A DNA stretch of 64,000 nucleotides, from assembly GCF_000428585.1 (NCBI RefSeq), contig NZ_AUAF01000009.1, positions 26,865 to 90,864 on the forward strand, given 5' to 3'. The notes below the pieces were generated by a model. The model saw nothing but the letters and a program-made list of their open reading frames with translations, did not search any database and was not told where the DNA came from. The position numbers and the translations under genes are program-made. How positions within the stretch are numbered: the stretch's first letter is position 1; each line of letters opens with the position of its first letter. This DNA comes from Zooshikella ganghwensis DSM 15267 (lineage in GTDB: Bacteria > Pseudomonadota > Gammaproteobacteria > Pseudomonadales > Zooshikellaceae). Below, piece by piece: positions 10,189-21,332 of the stretch.

Positions 10189-10215
10189 GTAGACCATATG
10201 GATAAATAAAAGTTC
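10189..10215 (-). promoter_or_regulatory. Sigma-E/AlgU-type promoter of rpoE
   Basis: On the minus strand GAACTT (10215-10210) is followed by exactly 16 nt and TCTAC (10193-10189). This is close to the ECF sigma-E/AlgU consensus GAACTT-N16/17-TCtgA and lies about 72 bp upstream of the rpoE start. Autoregulation by its own product is known for rpoE/algU in relatives. The -35 is a perfect match; the -10 differs at its last two positions. Confidence 0.7.
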
Positions 10216-10758
10216 TCAACAGTTAGCTTGAGGTTATTGGCGGAAATCACAAGATGTGATCATAAGTCAACATCCCATTTCGAAACGTTCAAAAGCAGCT
10301 CTAAGTAATGTAGCCAAACTCTTTGAATTCAGTTCACTGATGGTATATCAACTGGTCTGATTTCAATGAAAAAACGCTTATATGCGCTTTTTCGATAAAA
10401 TAAAGCCACTTCCTTTAAGATCCAACTCAACACTACCAATAACAGTCTAGATGGAGTCACATACTTAAAATTGGTTCCCAATGACAATTATTCAATAGCG
10501 AACAAGTCACACTGCCAAACAAAATTAATCACAAATACTTGTGAGGCAGTCAGTCAGTTTAATTCTTCACTCAACATAAATCTCCTTGAGCAAAATCAAA
10601 CCAGCCCATGATCTTCCATGCCAAGACTGCCTATTCGAGTAGGCATACTATATACTTCACCTCCTGCATGTTATGCGTAAAAAACCTGCAATCGTAAGTA
10701 AATGACGTTAGATTAACGCTAAAATTTAATTGGCGTCTGCAAAAATCAAGGATTCCTC
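10216..10758. other. Divergent intergenic region rpoE/nadB
   Basis: About 540 bp of AT-rich DNA between the divergent rpoE and nadB genes. It has no open frame that I believe. It holds a short hairpin GCCTA-TTCGAG-TAGGC at about 10630-10645 and a weak palindrome around AAAAACGC-TTATAT-GCGC near 10370-10393. nadB has AAGGA a few bases before its ATG. I could not assign a confident sigma-70 promoter for nadB. Confidence 0.5.
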
Positions 10759-12390
10759 ATGCCTCACGCATATCGCTATGATGTACTTGTCATTGGTAGT
10801 GGCGCTGCAGGGTTAACCTTAGCGTTAAATCTTGCTGACCACGTTAAAGTTGCTGTACTGAGTAAAGCCGAGCTTGTTGCAGGCTCAACTTATTGGGCAC
10901 AAGGTGGTGTTGCAGGTGTTATTGACAAAAGTGATACTATCGAAGCGCATGTCAGCGACACCCTGACCGCTGGGGCAGGACTGTGTAGCGAAGATGCTGT
11001 TCGGTTCACTATCGAACACAGCAAAGCAAGTATTGATTGGTTGATAAGCCAGGGTGTTCCTTTTACTAAAGCGCAAATGGCGGATGGCCACGAAGACTAT
11101 CATCTAACCAAAGAAGGTGGCCATAGTCATCGTCGAGTGATCCATGCTGCCGATGCAACAGGCCAGGCAATTTCTCAAACACTTATTGAACGAGCCTTAG
11201 CCCACCCTAATATAGAAACATTATCAAACCGCCTAGCCGTTGACTTAATCACATCTGAGAAACTCGGCATACATCCAAACCGCTGTGTAGGTGCTTATGT
11301 CCTTAACCTGAAAACTGATGAAGTTGAAGTATTTCATGCCAATCATGTCGTGCTTGCTAGCGGTGGGGCTAGTAAAGTCTATCTGTATACGAGTAATGTC
11401 GATGGTGCAACAGGCGACGGTATAGCAATGGCCTGGCGGGCAGGGTGTCGAGTAGCCAATATGGAATTTAACCAATTTCACCCAACATGCCTGTTTCACC
11501 CACAAGCAAAGTCATTCCTGGTTACTGAAGCAATTAGAGGAGAGGGTGGATTACTCAAGCTTCCTGATGGCAGTCGCTTTATGGCTAAGTTTGATAAGCG
11601 GGAAGAGTTAGCACCAAGGGATATCGTCGCCAGAGCAATCGACCATGAAATGAAGCGACTAGGTATTGACTGTGTTTATTTAGATATCAGCCACAAGTCT
11701 AAAGAGTTCATCTTAAGTCACTTCCCCAATGTTTATCAGCGCTGCCTGAGTTACGGTATTGATATTACTCAAGCCCCCATACCTGTTGTACCTGCTGCAC
11801 ACTATACCTGTGGTGGGATTATGGTAGACACTGCAGGGCGTACAGATATTAGAAACCTCTATGCCATTGGTGAGTGTAGCTTTACTGGCCTGCATGGTGC
11901 TAACCGATTAGCCAGTAATTCATTATTAGAGTGCGTGGTTTATGCGCTGGCTAGTGCTGAAGATATCAAGAAGCGTTTATCTGTACCTCTCACCCCCGTA
12001 GATATTCCTGACTGGGATGAAAGCCAAGTTACTGACTCTGATGAAAATGTCATTATTGCGCACAACTGGGATGAGCTGCGGCGCTTTATGTGGGACTATG
12101 TTGGAATTGTAAGAACGACTAAACGGCTGATGCGAGCCAGACACCGCATCAATTTGCTGCATCAAGAAATTTACGAGTTTTACAGTAACTATAAAATCAG
12201 CAATGACTTAATCGAACTACGCAACTTAACAGTGGTTGCAGACCTCATTATTTCGTCCGCGATGGCCCGAAAAGAAAGTCGGGGGCTTCACTATACGCTG
12301 GACTATCCAGACTCACTCAGCAAAATTGAAGATACCATTCTCTACCCAACCAACTACCATCCTTATGCGGACCGTGAACCCTCTAGCTAA
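10759..12390 (+). CDS. nadB: L-aspartate oxidase
   Basis: FAD enzyme that oxidises L-aspartate to iminoaspartate, the first step of de novo NAD synthesis (with NadA). The 543 residues have the FAD dinucleotide motif GSGAAG at 13-18 and the WAQGGVAG loop near 47-54. The succinate dehydrogenase/fumarate reductase-like active-site region includes EAIRGEGG, near 260. The C-terminal three-helix domain contains [10 protein letters not shown]. It diverges from rpoE, a placement also found in other gammaproteobacteria, and meets ygfX tail to tail with a 4-bp overlap. Confidence 0.96.
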   Translation: MPHAYRYDVLVIGSGAAGLTLALNLADHVKVAVLSKAELVAGSTYWAQGGVAGVIDKSDTIEAHVSDTLTAGAGLCSEDAVRFTIEHSKASIDWLISQGVPFTKAQMADGHEDYHLTKEGGHSHRRVIHAADATGQAISQTLIERALAHPNIETLSNRLAVDLITSEKLGIHPNRCVGAYVLNLKTDEVEVFHANHVVLASGGASKVYLYTSNVDGATGDGIAMAWRAGCRVANMEFNQFHPTCLFHPQAKSFLVTEAIRGEGGLLKLPDGSRFMAKFDKREELAPRDIVARAIDHEMKRLGIDCVYLDISHKSKEFILSHFPNVYQRCLSYGIDITQAPIPVVPAAHYTCGGIMVDTAGRTDIRNLYAIGECSFTGLHGANRLASNSLLECVVYALASAEDIKKRLSVPLTPVDIPDWDESQVTDSDENVIIAHNWDELRRFMWDYVGIVRTTKRLMRARHRINLLHQEIYEFYSNYKISNDLIELRNLTVVADLIISSAMARKESRGLHYTLDYPDSLSKIEDTILYPTNYHPYADREPSS

Positions 12391-12851
12391 GGAAAAGTCG
12401 AGGCCTTTTCTTCAGACGATGACCAGCGCAGCACAACACGGAGAGTGCGTAGCTGCTCTTGGTTAATAGCATCAGCCATAATAACAACAGGTAAAGGGCG
12501 AGCTTTACCACTAACGTTAAAATTCAGTACAACCAGCTTTGCCATTACCAACGTATCGAAGTGAAGTGCTGCCTCTAATAATGTGCAATCCCTAAGCAGC
12601 AGCAACCAGCCCGAGGGTGTCTGCTGAATCTGCACCACACTTTTAGCTGCTGTTCGCCATACATGAAACCTTAGTAACCACAAGCAAGACCCAGCCATCA
12701 TTATTAACAGCGTTAAATCCAGCCACCATAGCCATGGTGAAATAGTTAAGCCTAGTGCAGCTAAACTATGACTAAAAATCATCCAAGCAGCCAGGCAGCG
12801 GGATGGCTTTAGAGAAATAAAAAGGAGACCATTAGCTTGATGCAGGGACAT
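12387..12851 (-). CDS. YgfX-like membrane protein
   Basis: 154-residue protein with two adjacent membrane helices near the N-terminus (about residues 12-55) and a soluble C-terminal half, the layout of the YgfX/CptA family. In E. coli the gene is paired with sdhE; YgfX has been described as an inner-membrane protein affecting FtsZ and MreB. The start overlaps the sdhE end by 20 bp, which strongly suggests the conserved sdhE-ygfX pair. Sequence similarity within this family is low, so the call rests largely on topology and context. Confidence 0.75.
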   Translation of the reverse strand: MSLHQANGLLFISLKPSRCLAAWMIFSHSLAALGLTISPWLWWLDLTLLIMMAGSCLWLLRFHVWRTAAKSVVQIQQTPSGWLLLLRDCTLLEAALHFDTLVMAKLVVLNFNVSGKARPLPVVIMADAINQEQLRTLRVVLRWSSSEEKASTFP

Positions 12852-13089
12852 GGTTCAAAATCATCTCAACAATAATCGCCAGCTCCGGATCATCAGGCTG
12901 CTCTTTTTGCATAAACCAGCGAAAAAGGTCTGGATCCTCACAGTCAATCAGCTTCTTGTAACGAGCCTGGTTTTCCTCACTTAATAATGGAAAAGCTTCT
13001 TTAACAAAAGGCACTAAGAGTACATCTAATTCCAGCATACCGCGTCGGCTTCGCCAAAAAAGCCGATTATGTTCAGCCACTGATAACAT
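12832..13089 (-). CDS. sdhE: FAD assembly factor SdhE
   Basis: Small factor that promotes covalent FAD attachment to the flavoprotein subunit of succinate dehydrogenase. The 85 residues contain the family RGxxE motif (RRGMLELD, around residues 15-22), then acidic helices, and a DPDLFRWF segment near 53-60. Length is normal. It overlaps ygfX downstream and is divergent from ygfZ, a neighbourhood seen across gammaproteobacteria. Confidence 0.93.
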   Translation of the reverse strand: MLSVAEHNRLFWRSRRGMLELDVLLVPFVKEAFPLLSEENQARYKKLIDCEDPDLFRWFMQKEQPDDPELAIIVEMILNHVPASS

Positions 13090-13247
13090 CTTGATCCCTT
13101 ACTCAAACATCACTTTCTACAGGTCTGCCCACAAGTCGAAGTATAGTGGGGCAATCATCTTGCACAAAATTGCTAAGCTGCTGTATTGTCGGTTACTTAT
13201 TTCTATTCTTGCAAGTCAATTTGGTTAATTGGAATCTGGAAAAACAC

Positions 13248-14273
13248 ATGAGTACATCATGGTCTGAATTTTTAGAAGCTCAAGGGGCACAGTTTAATGA
13301 TGATCAGGTTTTAGCTTTTCCACAACCGCCCCTTTCCTCGCAACCTACCCTCGTTGATTTAACGCCAATGGGTATTATTCATATCTCTGGAGAAGGCAGT
13401 GACAAGCTACTACAAGGTCAACTCACTTGCGACATAAATCAAGTAAGTGAATCACAAGCACAATTTGGAGCATACTGTACTCCCAAAGGCCGAATGATTG
13501 GTAACTTCTGGATATGGCGAGTTGATAATGACTTTCTGCTTTTTTTAAGTCGTAACGTCATTGAGCATTTTATTCAAACCCTTAGCAAATACGCTGTTTT
13601 TTATAAATGCAGTATCAGCAACCACAGTCAAAAGTGGGTTCAACTGGCGATCCTGGGTAATGAGGCAAATACAACGCTTAGCCAGACAGGACTGCCAACC
13701 GCAAATGATACATTACAAGTAACTACTCAAAATCAACTTCAAATAATCAGCCTACCAGGGCAGCAAGGCTATCTGATCAATTGCCCAATAGATCAAGCTG
13801 AGAATTACTGGCTCACCTTCAGTAAACACTGCTCACCTGCTGGCTATGGTTACTGGCAGCATTATTTAGTAGATCAAGGGATAGCTTGGATTAATCAGCA
13901 ATTTCAAGAGAAATACATTCCTCAACAGTTCAATATGCAATTTATTGAGGGCATTAGCTTTAAAAAAGGCTGCTATACAGGACAGGAAATTGTTGCTCGC
14001 ACCCAATACTTAGGCAAATTAAAAAGCCGCTTATATCACTTAAAGCTTCCAGATAATGCCACAGCTCTTCCTGGACAGCCATTATACTCACCTGCACATA
14101 ACAGCTCAGTGGGTGAAATTATCAGTTTAAACCACCCTACCCACTCAACTGAAGCACTTGCTGTTCTCATGACGAAAGCAGTCAATAACGACAACGTATA
14201 CCTTGATCAAGATTTATCAAAAAAAGTTCAGCTACTTAGCTTACCCTATACTATAACTAATGAAGGTTCTTGA
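13248..14273 (+). CDS. ygfZ: tRNA-modifying protein YgfZ (folate-binding, Fe-S maintenance)
   Basis: Folate-dependent protein related to the GcvT aminomethyltransferase fold, needed for activity of certain Fe-S enzymes such as MiaB. I chose ATG 13248 (341 residues, GGA just upstream); a GTG at 13146 would add 34 residues that look like translated leader. The diagnostic motif KGCYTGQE with conserved cysteine C242 is intact. The gene is divergent from sdhE-ygfX. Confidence 0.93.
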   Translation: MSTSWSEFLEAQGAQFNDDQVLAFPQPPLSSQPTLVDLTPMGIIHISGEGSDKLLQGQLTCDINQVSESQAQFGAYCTPKGRMIGNFWIWRVDNDFLLFLSRNVIEHFIQTLSKYAVFYKCSISNHSQKWVQLAILGNEANTTLSQTGLPTANDTLQVTTQNQLQIISLPGQQGYLINCPIDQAENYWLTFSKHCSPAGYGYWQHYLVDQGIAWINQQFQEKYIPQQFNMQFIEGISFKKGCYTGQEIVARTQYLGKLKSRLYHLKLPDNATALPGQPLYSPAHNSSVGEIISLNHPTHSTEALAVLMTKAVNNDNVYLDQDLSKKVQLLSLPYTITNEGS

Positions 14274-14294
14274 GCTTAAAACCATTAATGACCG

Positions 14295-14327
14295 ACAACT
14301 TTTGCGGGTGAGCCACCCGCCCGTTGT
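14295..14327 (+). terminator. Stem-loop between ygfZ and HDOD gene
   Basis: Perfect GCGGGTG-AGC-CACCCGC hairpin (14304-14320), bracketed by an additional ACAAC/GTTGT pairing (14295-14299 with 14323-14327). It starts 22 bp after the ygfZ stop. There is no T-tract, so it may act as a processing hairpin or as a terminator of an unconventional type. Confidence 0.45.
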
Positions 14328-14386
14328 TACCCATAAATCAATCAAGAACAAGATTTCGTTGTTAAAAATAAGTTAAAGGAAGCAAC

Positions 14387-15220
14387 ATGGCTAATCTTGC
14401 TGAGCAGATTTTAAACGAGCTTACTGAGGCCATCGAAAATGAAGAGCTATTCATGCCTACGTTACCAGAGGTTGCTCTAAGAATTCGCGAAACAGCAGAG
14501 GACCCAGATGTAGATGTGCCCACACTGGCTAAAGTAGTCGGTAATGATGCCGCTATTTCGGCAAGGATAATTAAGGTTGTTAACTCACCCTTAATGCGCG
14601 CATCCAGAGAAATTGACAATATTAATATGGCTGTAAACCGGCTGGGTATTACCTATACCGCCAACTTAGCGACAGGGCTGGCCATGGAGCAAATGTTTCA
14701 GGCGACGTCAGATGTCGTAGATAAAATTCTTCGCAGTGTTTGGCAGCACAGCACCGAAGTTGCAGGCATCAGTCACGTCTTATGTCGACACTTTACTCGG
14801 CTAATGCCTGACCAGGCGACACTCGCAGGTTTATTGCATCAGATAGGCGTGCTCCCTATTCTGACCTATGTAGAAGAAAGAGGCTCAATACCCGACAGTA
14901 TCAGCCTAAGCAGAGTTATTGAAGAAATTCATCCCAGGCTTGGTACACGCATTTTAAGAGCATGGGACTTCCCTGAAAATATTGCTGTCGTTCCCTCACA
15001 ATACACTAATTTTAGCCGTGACTCTGATAAAGTTGATTATGTCGATATTGTCATGGTTGCCAATCTGCAAACCTTAGCAGGCTCAGGCCACCCATACACC
15101 AAATTGGACTGGACTCAAATAAAAGCCTTTGAAAAACTGGGTATAAATCCTGAAGATGAAGAAGGTGAAAGTGAAGACTTGACTGCCGAAATGGATGCCG
15201 CCATGTCGCTACTGCAATAA
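14387..15220 (+). CDS. HDOD domain-containing protein
   Basis: 277-residue protein made almost entirely of one HDOD domain (about residues 25-215: PTLPEVALRIRE, then VVGNDAAISARIIKVVNSPL). HDOD is a catalytically dead relative of HD hydrolases found in signalling proteins. A strong AAAGGAAG ribosome site precedes the ATG. The C-terminus is acidic (EDEEGESEDLTAEMD). The target is unknown. It converges with the large hybrid kinase (58 bp gap), so the two are not cotranscribed. Confidence 0.85.
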   Translation: MANLAEQILNELTEAIENEELFMPTLPEVALRIRETAEDPDVDVPTLAKVVGNDAAISARIIKVVNSPLMRASREIDNINMAVNRLGITYTANLATGLAMEQMFQATSDVVDKILRSVWQHSTEVAGISHVLCRHFTRLMPDQATLAGLLHQIGVLPILTYVEERGSIPDSISLSRVIEEIHPRLGTRILRAWDFPENIAVVPSQYTNFSRDSDKVDYVDIVMVANLQTLAGSGHPYTKLDWTQIKAFEKLGINPEDEEGESEDLTAEMDAAMSLLQ

Positions 15221-15278
15221 TCAATCTGCATACGAAGCAAACATGGCAAAAGGCAACAAATGTTTTATAACGTAAGAT

Positions 15279-18200
15279 TTATTGGCTGACCTCCTCTAAC
15301 ATCGTCAGCTTTTCGCCCAGCCAGTCGGCCGCCTCATCAAAATCAAAATTATCAATAAATCCTTCCAGCTGACTTAGTTCATTAGGCGCCAGCACTGTTG
15401 CAAAATCATGCTGATTGCGCTGGAACATAGCCATTACCTCGATATCACCCGATGCCAGTTGCAACTGAAGCTCCTTGAGGCAATGTAGAATTTCGTTAAA
15501 CGGTAATAATGATGTTACTGTTTTCTCATCCTGAGGGGATTCCGGCTCCGGTAAAGCAGGCAAATCCAATAATCCCGGCTTTAACCTTTTTACACTTTCC
15601 AAAAAATTATCCCACAATGTCTCTGTCAAATTATCAGGCGTTTCACGTAATGCTTTTTCCAGTTCATGGGCAGTTCGTTGTAATTGAATGGCGCCAATAT
15701 TACCTGCCACACCTTTTAATGTATGTACCTGATATAAAATTGTTTCCCAATCATCATTCGCATAAGCATGTTGAACAGTGCTTTCTGCATCATTCAACTG
15801 CCGAACAAAATCATGTAATAACTTAAGGTATAGCCGACGGTTGTTAACTAACCGGGACAAACCAATTTTAATATCAATGCCAGGCAGGGACTCAGGCAAT
15901 ATGACTTGATCAGCCTCTTGGTAAACCTCACCTTTGCCACTGCTGTGATGACTACCAAGCCAGTAACTCACCACTTGGGCCAATGCATCAGGGTCCAATG
16001 GTTTTGGCAAGTGATCATCCATCCCCGCAGCAATACAGCGCTCTTTATCCCCAGCCATGGCATGGGCTGTCATCGCGACAATAGGCAACTGCTGATACTC
16101 TGGATCATTGCGTAAGTAAGTTGTAGCCTGATAACCATCCATCTCTGGCATTTGAATATCCATAAATACCAAATCAAAGGTTTTTTGCTTAACCGCATTG
16201 ATGGCTTCTAATCCATTTCCAGCAATCGTCACCGTCAACCCCATACCTTCTAACAGCTCTTTAGCCACTTGCTGATTGATATCATTATCTTCCACTAATA
16301 ACACATTGCCTGAGCGCTGCAATGTCGCATTCTCTGGGGTTAAACTTCGCTGACGAGGATGGGTTTGCAGTTTTCCTTTACCAAAGGTTCGTAAAATAGT
16401 TTCTAATAATACCGAAGGGCTAACCGGCTTGATCAAAAAGGCATCAACTGTTTCCTGTGCCTGGCGCATTACCTCCTCACGACCATAAGCTGTCACCATA
16501 ATAATGACAGGCGTATGCACAAGCTGTTGCATTTGTTTAATATGATACGAAGCATCAATGCCATCAGTATCAGGCATCCGCCAATCCATTAACACCAGTT
16601 CAAAGCAGTCACCTGCTTGACTATTAGCTTCAGCAAGACGTTCATAGGCTTCCTCTGCACAAGACACAACTTCAGCACGCATCGAAATTGATTGGAGCAA
16701 ATCAGTCAACACCGTTTGTGAGGCTTTATTGTCATCAACCACCAAAACCCGCATGTCTTTTAATTCATCACTCATTAGCGCCAATTTATTATTAAACTGC
16801 TGCTGACCGAGGCGAACCGTAAAATAAAACTCACTGCCTTTTCCTAGCTCACTTTTAACCCAAATAGAACCTTGCATCATGCTGACAAGTTTTTTACAAA
16901 TGGCCAGTCCTAGTCCAGTCCCTCCAAACTTGCGAGTGGTTGAGCTATCTACTTGGGAAAAAGAGTCAAATAAATGCGCCAGATGATCACTACTGATACC
17001 TATCCCAGTATCTTTAACTAAAAACTCAAGCTGAACATGATCCTGCTCCCAGTCCACCAACTTAACATATACTGAAACTGAGCCTTTATTAGTAAATTTG
17101 ATGGCATTATGAGTTAGGTTAATCAGAATTTGTCCTAAGCGTAATGGATCACCCTCCAAGTGTCGTGGAACGTTATCGGCAATGTGATAATGAACTTCAA
17201 TATTTTTTTCTTCTGCTTTCACCAGCATGATATTACTTAAGTTCTCAAACACTTCATCTAAATCAAAGCTGATGGATTCCATTTCCATTCTTCCTGCTTC
17301 AATTTTTGAAAAGTCGAGAATATCATTAATTATTCCGAGTAATGCATGAGAAGCGGACTTAATTTTACTAATATAATCAAACTGCTTTTCAGATAAATCC
17401 GTCTGTAATGCCAAGTGACTCATACCAATAATTGCATTCATGGGTGTTCGAATTTCATGGCTCATATTGGCTAGAAAATCACTTTTCGCGCGATTAGCTT
17501 GATCAGCAATTTCTTTTGCTTTATGCAAGTCTTCTTCCGCCTGTTTGCGATCCGTAATATTACGCCCAGACATAAACACATAGCCTTCCCCTTCGTACTC
17601 CATTAAGTTAGCGGTCACTTCAACAGGATACTCAGAGTTATCTTTACGCTTGCGTAATGTCTCAAAGGTAATCGCCTTTTCACGCTTTAATAATTTCCAT
17701 AACCGATTCCAGGATTTTTGATCCACATTAGGGTCAATTTCCGCTAACGGTTTATTGATAAGTTCTGATAATGAATAATCTAATGAACGACATAATTCAC
17801 TGTTGGCATAGCTTAAATGCCCCTGCTGGTTAACCCACTGAATTTCATCCGCAGAGTTATCCAGTGAAAAGTGAGCCAGTGATAACTCTCGCTGTCGACT
17901 TAACTCCTCACTGATGTCAACATGAGTACCTACTGCACGTAATGGTTTGCCCTCTTCATCCCTAAAGACCACCTTACCTTTGGTTCTGACATAACACACA
18001 CTGCCATCTTTACGAAAACAGCGATAAACGCGCTCAAATGACTCATTGCAAGTAGCCAGCATATTACGCAGGAAATCAATCATATCCCCTTTATCATCTG
18101 GATGAATGAGTGCCTCCCATGCAGCTGGTGTGCCTGCAATCTCACCGGGCTCATAACCAAGCATTCGCGCATAACGAGGACTTAAATAGATAGTTTCTTC

Positions 18201-21110
18201 AGGAATATTCCAATCCCACAAACCATCTGTCGCAGCATCCATAGCCAATTGATAACGCTCTTCACTCACCCGTAATGCTTCTTCAGCATCTTTTTTGGCG
18301 CGACCAATAGCAATCAATTCCCCAACCCGCCGTAATAGCGCAACCTCATCATGATTCCAGTGTTTATTTGTCATCACTGTCGCTTGCGCGAAACAGCCAA
18401 CAACTCGCCCAGATAAAAGCATTGGTACATGAATAACAGACCTGAGCTTTAACTCACTCAACAGCGACTTCATATCATGATCTTCAGCGCCTAACGTCCG
18501 TACACTGCTTTGCAAAGTACTTCCTTGTTTAGCCCGGTCAGCCAATAAAGGATACTTATCCACTAAGTAACTACGCTGAGAGGCTATAAATGCAGGCAGA
18601 TCAGAGGCATACCATTCATGGGTCATCAATGCCTGCTGACCTCTAATAATTAATACATAGCCCCGATCAGCCCCCATAAACTCACCCACGACACGTAAGG
18701 TGTAGTTCACTGCCTCATCTAAATCACGATCCATAAACTGGCGGGTAATATTGCTTAACAAACGGTCCATCTGCGCACGCATACGCAATGCTTTTTCTGC
18801 TTTTTGTCGTTCCGCAATTTCTCGTGATAACCGCCAGTTCCAATAAATAATTAATAAAATGATGGCCAGTGTTATAACAACACCAATAATAAACTCTTTG
18901 TTTGGACGCCAAGGTTGTGTTTGAATAGAAATCCAGTGGCGTTTAATTTCGTCTTTTTCCCGAGGTGTTACGCCACTCAATACTTTATTTAAAATGGTAT
19001 TAAATTTATCCCAGTGCTTATGGGTCGCCATACGGAAACGGTAGTTATAACCTGCCTCCGCAGCAATTCGTAAGTTGGTGATTTTGGTACGCTCAATTTC
19101 GTGACTCGCAGTCGCCATGTTTACAATCATGGCATCCAGAGGCCCTAAAGAGACCTGTTTAAAGCCATCAGCAAAATCTTTGACATTGACAAAATCAATA
19201 TCTGGATACTGTTTTTTTATAAAATCTGTAACTGCAAACTCAGGTAAAGTAGCAACTTTTTTACCCGCGAGATCTTTAATGCTGTTAATACTGTCATCAG
19301 TATTGCGAGCAATAATAACCGTTTGTACTTCCCAGTACGGCTGCGTAAATGCAAAGCGTTTCGCCCGCTCTTCATTCCAGGCAATAACAGGCAGTAAGTC
19401 CACTTCTCGGTTACGTAACTTAGCAACCGCATCACTCCAGCTTGTTGAAGGGATATAGTTAAATGTTATGCCCAAACGTTTTTCGAGTATTTTGATATAG
19501 TCAGCTGCAACGCCTTGATAGTCACCGTTTTCATCAACCGTCTCAAAAGGAGGATATCCAGGGTCTCCCGTAAATGTAATCACCGGATGATTGTGCAGCC
19601 ACTCTTTTTCTTCCTCAGATAACTCAAGGGGAGATACCTCATCAGAAAAAAAACGTAATTTGGGATCAACTAACCAACGTGCTTCCAGTTCAACGCGCTC
19701 TTGATGGTTAATTAAACTTAAACCATTATTAATTAATTTCAGTAAGTCTTTTCGACCTGTGAGCACCCCCGCATAAAACTTTTCTTTATATAAATTTTTT
19801 CCCCATTGCTTAACCTCGCCTAATAACCCCAGTCGATTCAGTAAAATATTGACTGAAATAGGCTCTGCAATAAAAGCACGTATTTCACCATCGAGCAGTG
19901 CCCGGATTAACTCTTCATTATTGTCATATTCTGTTAAATAGGCTTCTCTGATATTTTCCAGAACATACAAATACTGCGATGTTCCCTTTACCACCCCAAT
20001 GCGAGACCCCGTCAGATCATCAAAGCTTTGCACTGGAATAGAGTCCGTTGCATAAAACAATGCAGAACTCATTTCATAAAAAGGTTGCGAAAAGTCCATC
20101 CATTCTTTTCGCATAGGTGTTTCTGATACACCTGAATGAATATCAGCTTCACCATCTTTAATGGCTTCCAATGTATCGTGCCACTCACTGGCCCTAAAAC
20201 GCACTTGCTTCTTTGTCTTTTCAGACCAAAGCCGCCAAAAATCAACAAAAAAACCTGCAGGACGTCCTTTTGAATTAATAAACGATAAGGGTGGAAAGTC
20301 TGAGTCAATAGCGATAATCAATGCATCACTTGAATATGCACGGGTCTGCTCCAACCACTTTCCTTCCAGCACTTTACGATCAACCAAACTGATTTTTTGC
20401 ATTCCATTACGAATAACTTCATCCAGCCCTGATTGAACTTCATTAACTGCAGCATACAACGTACGCTGAAATAAAGGTTGCTCAGACTGATAATTAAATT
20501 CCTGAAGAGCACCCCGTGCCGCCATTAAGTATCGAAGTAAAGGGCCCTCTCCCACAAATACTCGAATATCCCCACGTGTGGCCGCATCCAGTAATTGTCG
20601 ATAGCTGTTATAAGTGACCACCGAAGCATTCGGTACATTCTCTTCAATATATTGCTCAGCTTCTTCCCCGCGAATTACACCTATTTTAAACCCAGCAAGA
20701 TCTTCTAATTTTTTTATATCCAGTAAGCTTTTATGGTAAAAGAAGTAAACGCCACTTTTTGCCAATGGTGTGCTGTATTTCAGTCTCTTATACTCATCTC
20801 GTCGATACACCCCAGCCAATACATCCGCATGACCACGATTTACCATGGTTACTGCTACTTGCTCAGGCGCACCTAAAAACTTAACCTTAATGCCTGTCTG
20901 GTTGCTCCATTCACGCCAAATATCAATTAAATAACCCGCAGCTTTACCTTCATCATCACTAAATTGAAAGGGTTCTTGCCCTGTAGCGTAGGCAACAATC
21001 ACTTGCTCAACAGGGGGCAATGACGCTGTTGAAGTATCAGATTCTTCAGAGCAAGCGTATGAGTTCCACAAGAGGATAAAACCAAACCAAATTGCAAATA
21101 GGCGCTTCAT
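15279..21110 (-). CDS. Hybrid sensor histidine kinase with three periplasmic solute-binding domains
   Basis: A 1943-residue unorthodox phosphorelay kinase of the BvgS/EvgS type. Order: signal/anchor (1-20); three tandem SBP_bac_3 domains (about 30-260, 265-490 and 510-735); one membrane helix (about 739-760); GAF (about 780-930); two PAS/PAC units (about 945-1185); HisKA with phospho-acceptor H1218 in SHEIRTPMN; HATPase with DTGIGI and GGTGLGL; receiver 1 (D1509 in MDWRMPD); receiver 2 (D1651 in [10 protein letters not shown]); HPt (H1796 in HTLKG). All phosphorelay residues are present. BvgS and EvgS have two periplasmic domains, so three is uncommon. No cognate response regulator gene is adjacent. 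The ligand is unknown; amino-acid-like solutes are the usual class for this fold. Confidence 0.93.
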   Translation of the reverse strand: MKRLFAIWFGFILLWNSYACSEESDTSTASLPPVEQVIVAYATGQEPFQFSDDEGKAAGYLIDIWREWSNQTGIKVKFLGAPEQVAVTMVNRGHADVLAGVYRRDEYKRLKYSTPLAKSGVYFFYHKSLLDIKKLEDLAGFKIGVIRGEEAEQYIEENVPNASVVTYNSYRQLLDAATRGDIRVFVGEGPLLRYLMAARGALQEFNYQSEQPLFQRTLYAAVNEVQSGLDEVIRNGMQKISLVDRKVLEGKWLEQTRAYSSDALIIAIDSDFPPLSFINSKGRPAGFFVDFWRLWSEKTKKQVRFRASEWHDTLEAIKDGEADIHSGVSETPMRKEWMDFSQPFYEMSSALFYATDSIPVQSFDDLTGSRIGVVKGTSQYLYVLENIREAYLTEYDNNEELIRALLDGEIRAFIAEPISVNILLNRLGLLGEVKQWGKNLYKEKFYAGVLTGRKDLLKLINNGLSLINHQERVELEARWLVDPKLRFFSDEVSPLELSEEEKEWLHNHPVITFTGDPGYPPFETVDENGDYQGVAADYIKILEKRLGITFNYIPSTSWSDAVAKLRNREVDLLPVIAWNEERAKRFAFTQPYWEVQTVIIARNTDDSINSIKDLAGKKVATLPEFAVTDFIKKQYPDIDFVNVKDFADGFKQVSLGPLDAMIVNMATASHEIERTKITNLRIAAEAGYNYRFRMATHKHWDKFNTILNKVLSGVTPREKDEIKRHWISIQTQPWRPNKEFIIGVVITLAIILLIIYWNWRLSREIAERQKAEKALRMRAQMDRLLSNITRQFMDRDLDEAVNYTLRVVGEFMGADRGYVLIIRGQQALMTHEWYASDLPAFIASQRSYLVDKYPLLADRAKQGSTLQSSVRTLGAEDHDMKSLLSELKLRSVIHVPMLLSGRVVGCFAQATVMTNKHWNHDEVALLRRVGELIAIGRAKKDAEEALRVSEERYQLAMDAATDGLWDWNIPEETIYLSPRYARMLGYEPGEIAGTPAAWEALIHPDDKGDMIDFLRNMLATCNESFERVYRCFRKDGSVCYVRTKGKVVFRDEEGKPLRAVGTHVDISEELSRQRELSLAHFSLDNSADEIQWVNQQGHLSYANSELCRSLDYSLSELINKPLAEIDPNVDQKSWNRLWKLLKREKAITFETLRKRKDNSEYPVEVTANLMEYEGEGYVFMSGRNITDRKQAEEDLHKAKEIADQANRAKSDFLANMSHEIRTPMNAIIGMSHLALQTDLSEKQFDYISKIKSASHALLGIINDILDFSKIEAGRMEMESISFDLDEVFENLSNIMLVKAEEKNIEVHYHIADNVPRHLEGDPLRLGQILINLTHNAIKFTNKGSVSVYVKLVDWEQDHVQLEFLVKDTGIGISSDHLAHLFDSFSQVDSSTTRKFGGTGLGLAICKKLVSMMQGSIWVKSELGKGSEFYFTVRLGQQQFNNKLALMSDELKDMRVLVVDDNKASQTVLTDLLQSISMRAEVVSCAEEAYERLAEANSQAGDCFELVLMDWRMPDTDGIDASYHIKQMQQLVHTPVIIMVTAYGREEVMRQAQETVDAFLIKPVSPSVLLETILRTFGKGKLQTHPRQRSLTPENATLQRSGNVLLVEDNDINQQVAKELLEGMGLTVTIAGNGLEAINAVKQKTFDLVFMDIQMPEMDGYQATTYLRNDPEYQQLPIVAMTAHAMAGDKERCIAAGMDDHLPKPLDPDALAQVVSYWLGSHHSSGKGEVYQEADQVILPESLPGIDIKIGLSRLVNNRRLYLKLLHDFVRQLNDAESTVQHAYANDDWETILYQVHTLKGVAGNIGAIQLQRTAHELEKALRETPDNLTETLWDNFLESVKRLKPGLLDLPALPEPESPQDEKTVTSLLPFNEILHCLKELQLQLASGDIEVMAMFQRNQHDFATVLAPNELSQLEGFIDNFDFDEAADWLGEKLTMLEEVSQ

Positions 21111-21221
21111 GGCGTAACCGTTAGACAGCGAGTCTTTTTATAATTGAATTTTATGGCAATAGCACAAGGTATTTTACCCCAAGAAGATGGGTATATACGC
21201 CATTATACTGACAGAACAGGC

Positions 21222-21253
21222 TAAGCCAATGTTAAAGTACTAACATTGGCTTA
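21222..21253 (-). terminator. 13-bp perfect stem-loop after mmsB
   Basis: TAAGCCAATGTTA / TAACATTGGCTTA with a 6-nt loop, about 80 bp after the mmsB stop, at the end of the valine-degradation operon and ahead of the hybrid kinase gene. The stem is perfect, but no T-tract follows on the minus strand. It probably ends or stabilises the mms transcript. Confidence 0.5.
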
Positions 21254-21332
21254 ATGTTGGGGTGAAAAAGTTAACCTAGGGTGCTCCAAAGATATTTTCG
21301 TTTAGAGTACCCGTATTCTGCGCTCAACCAAA

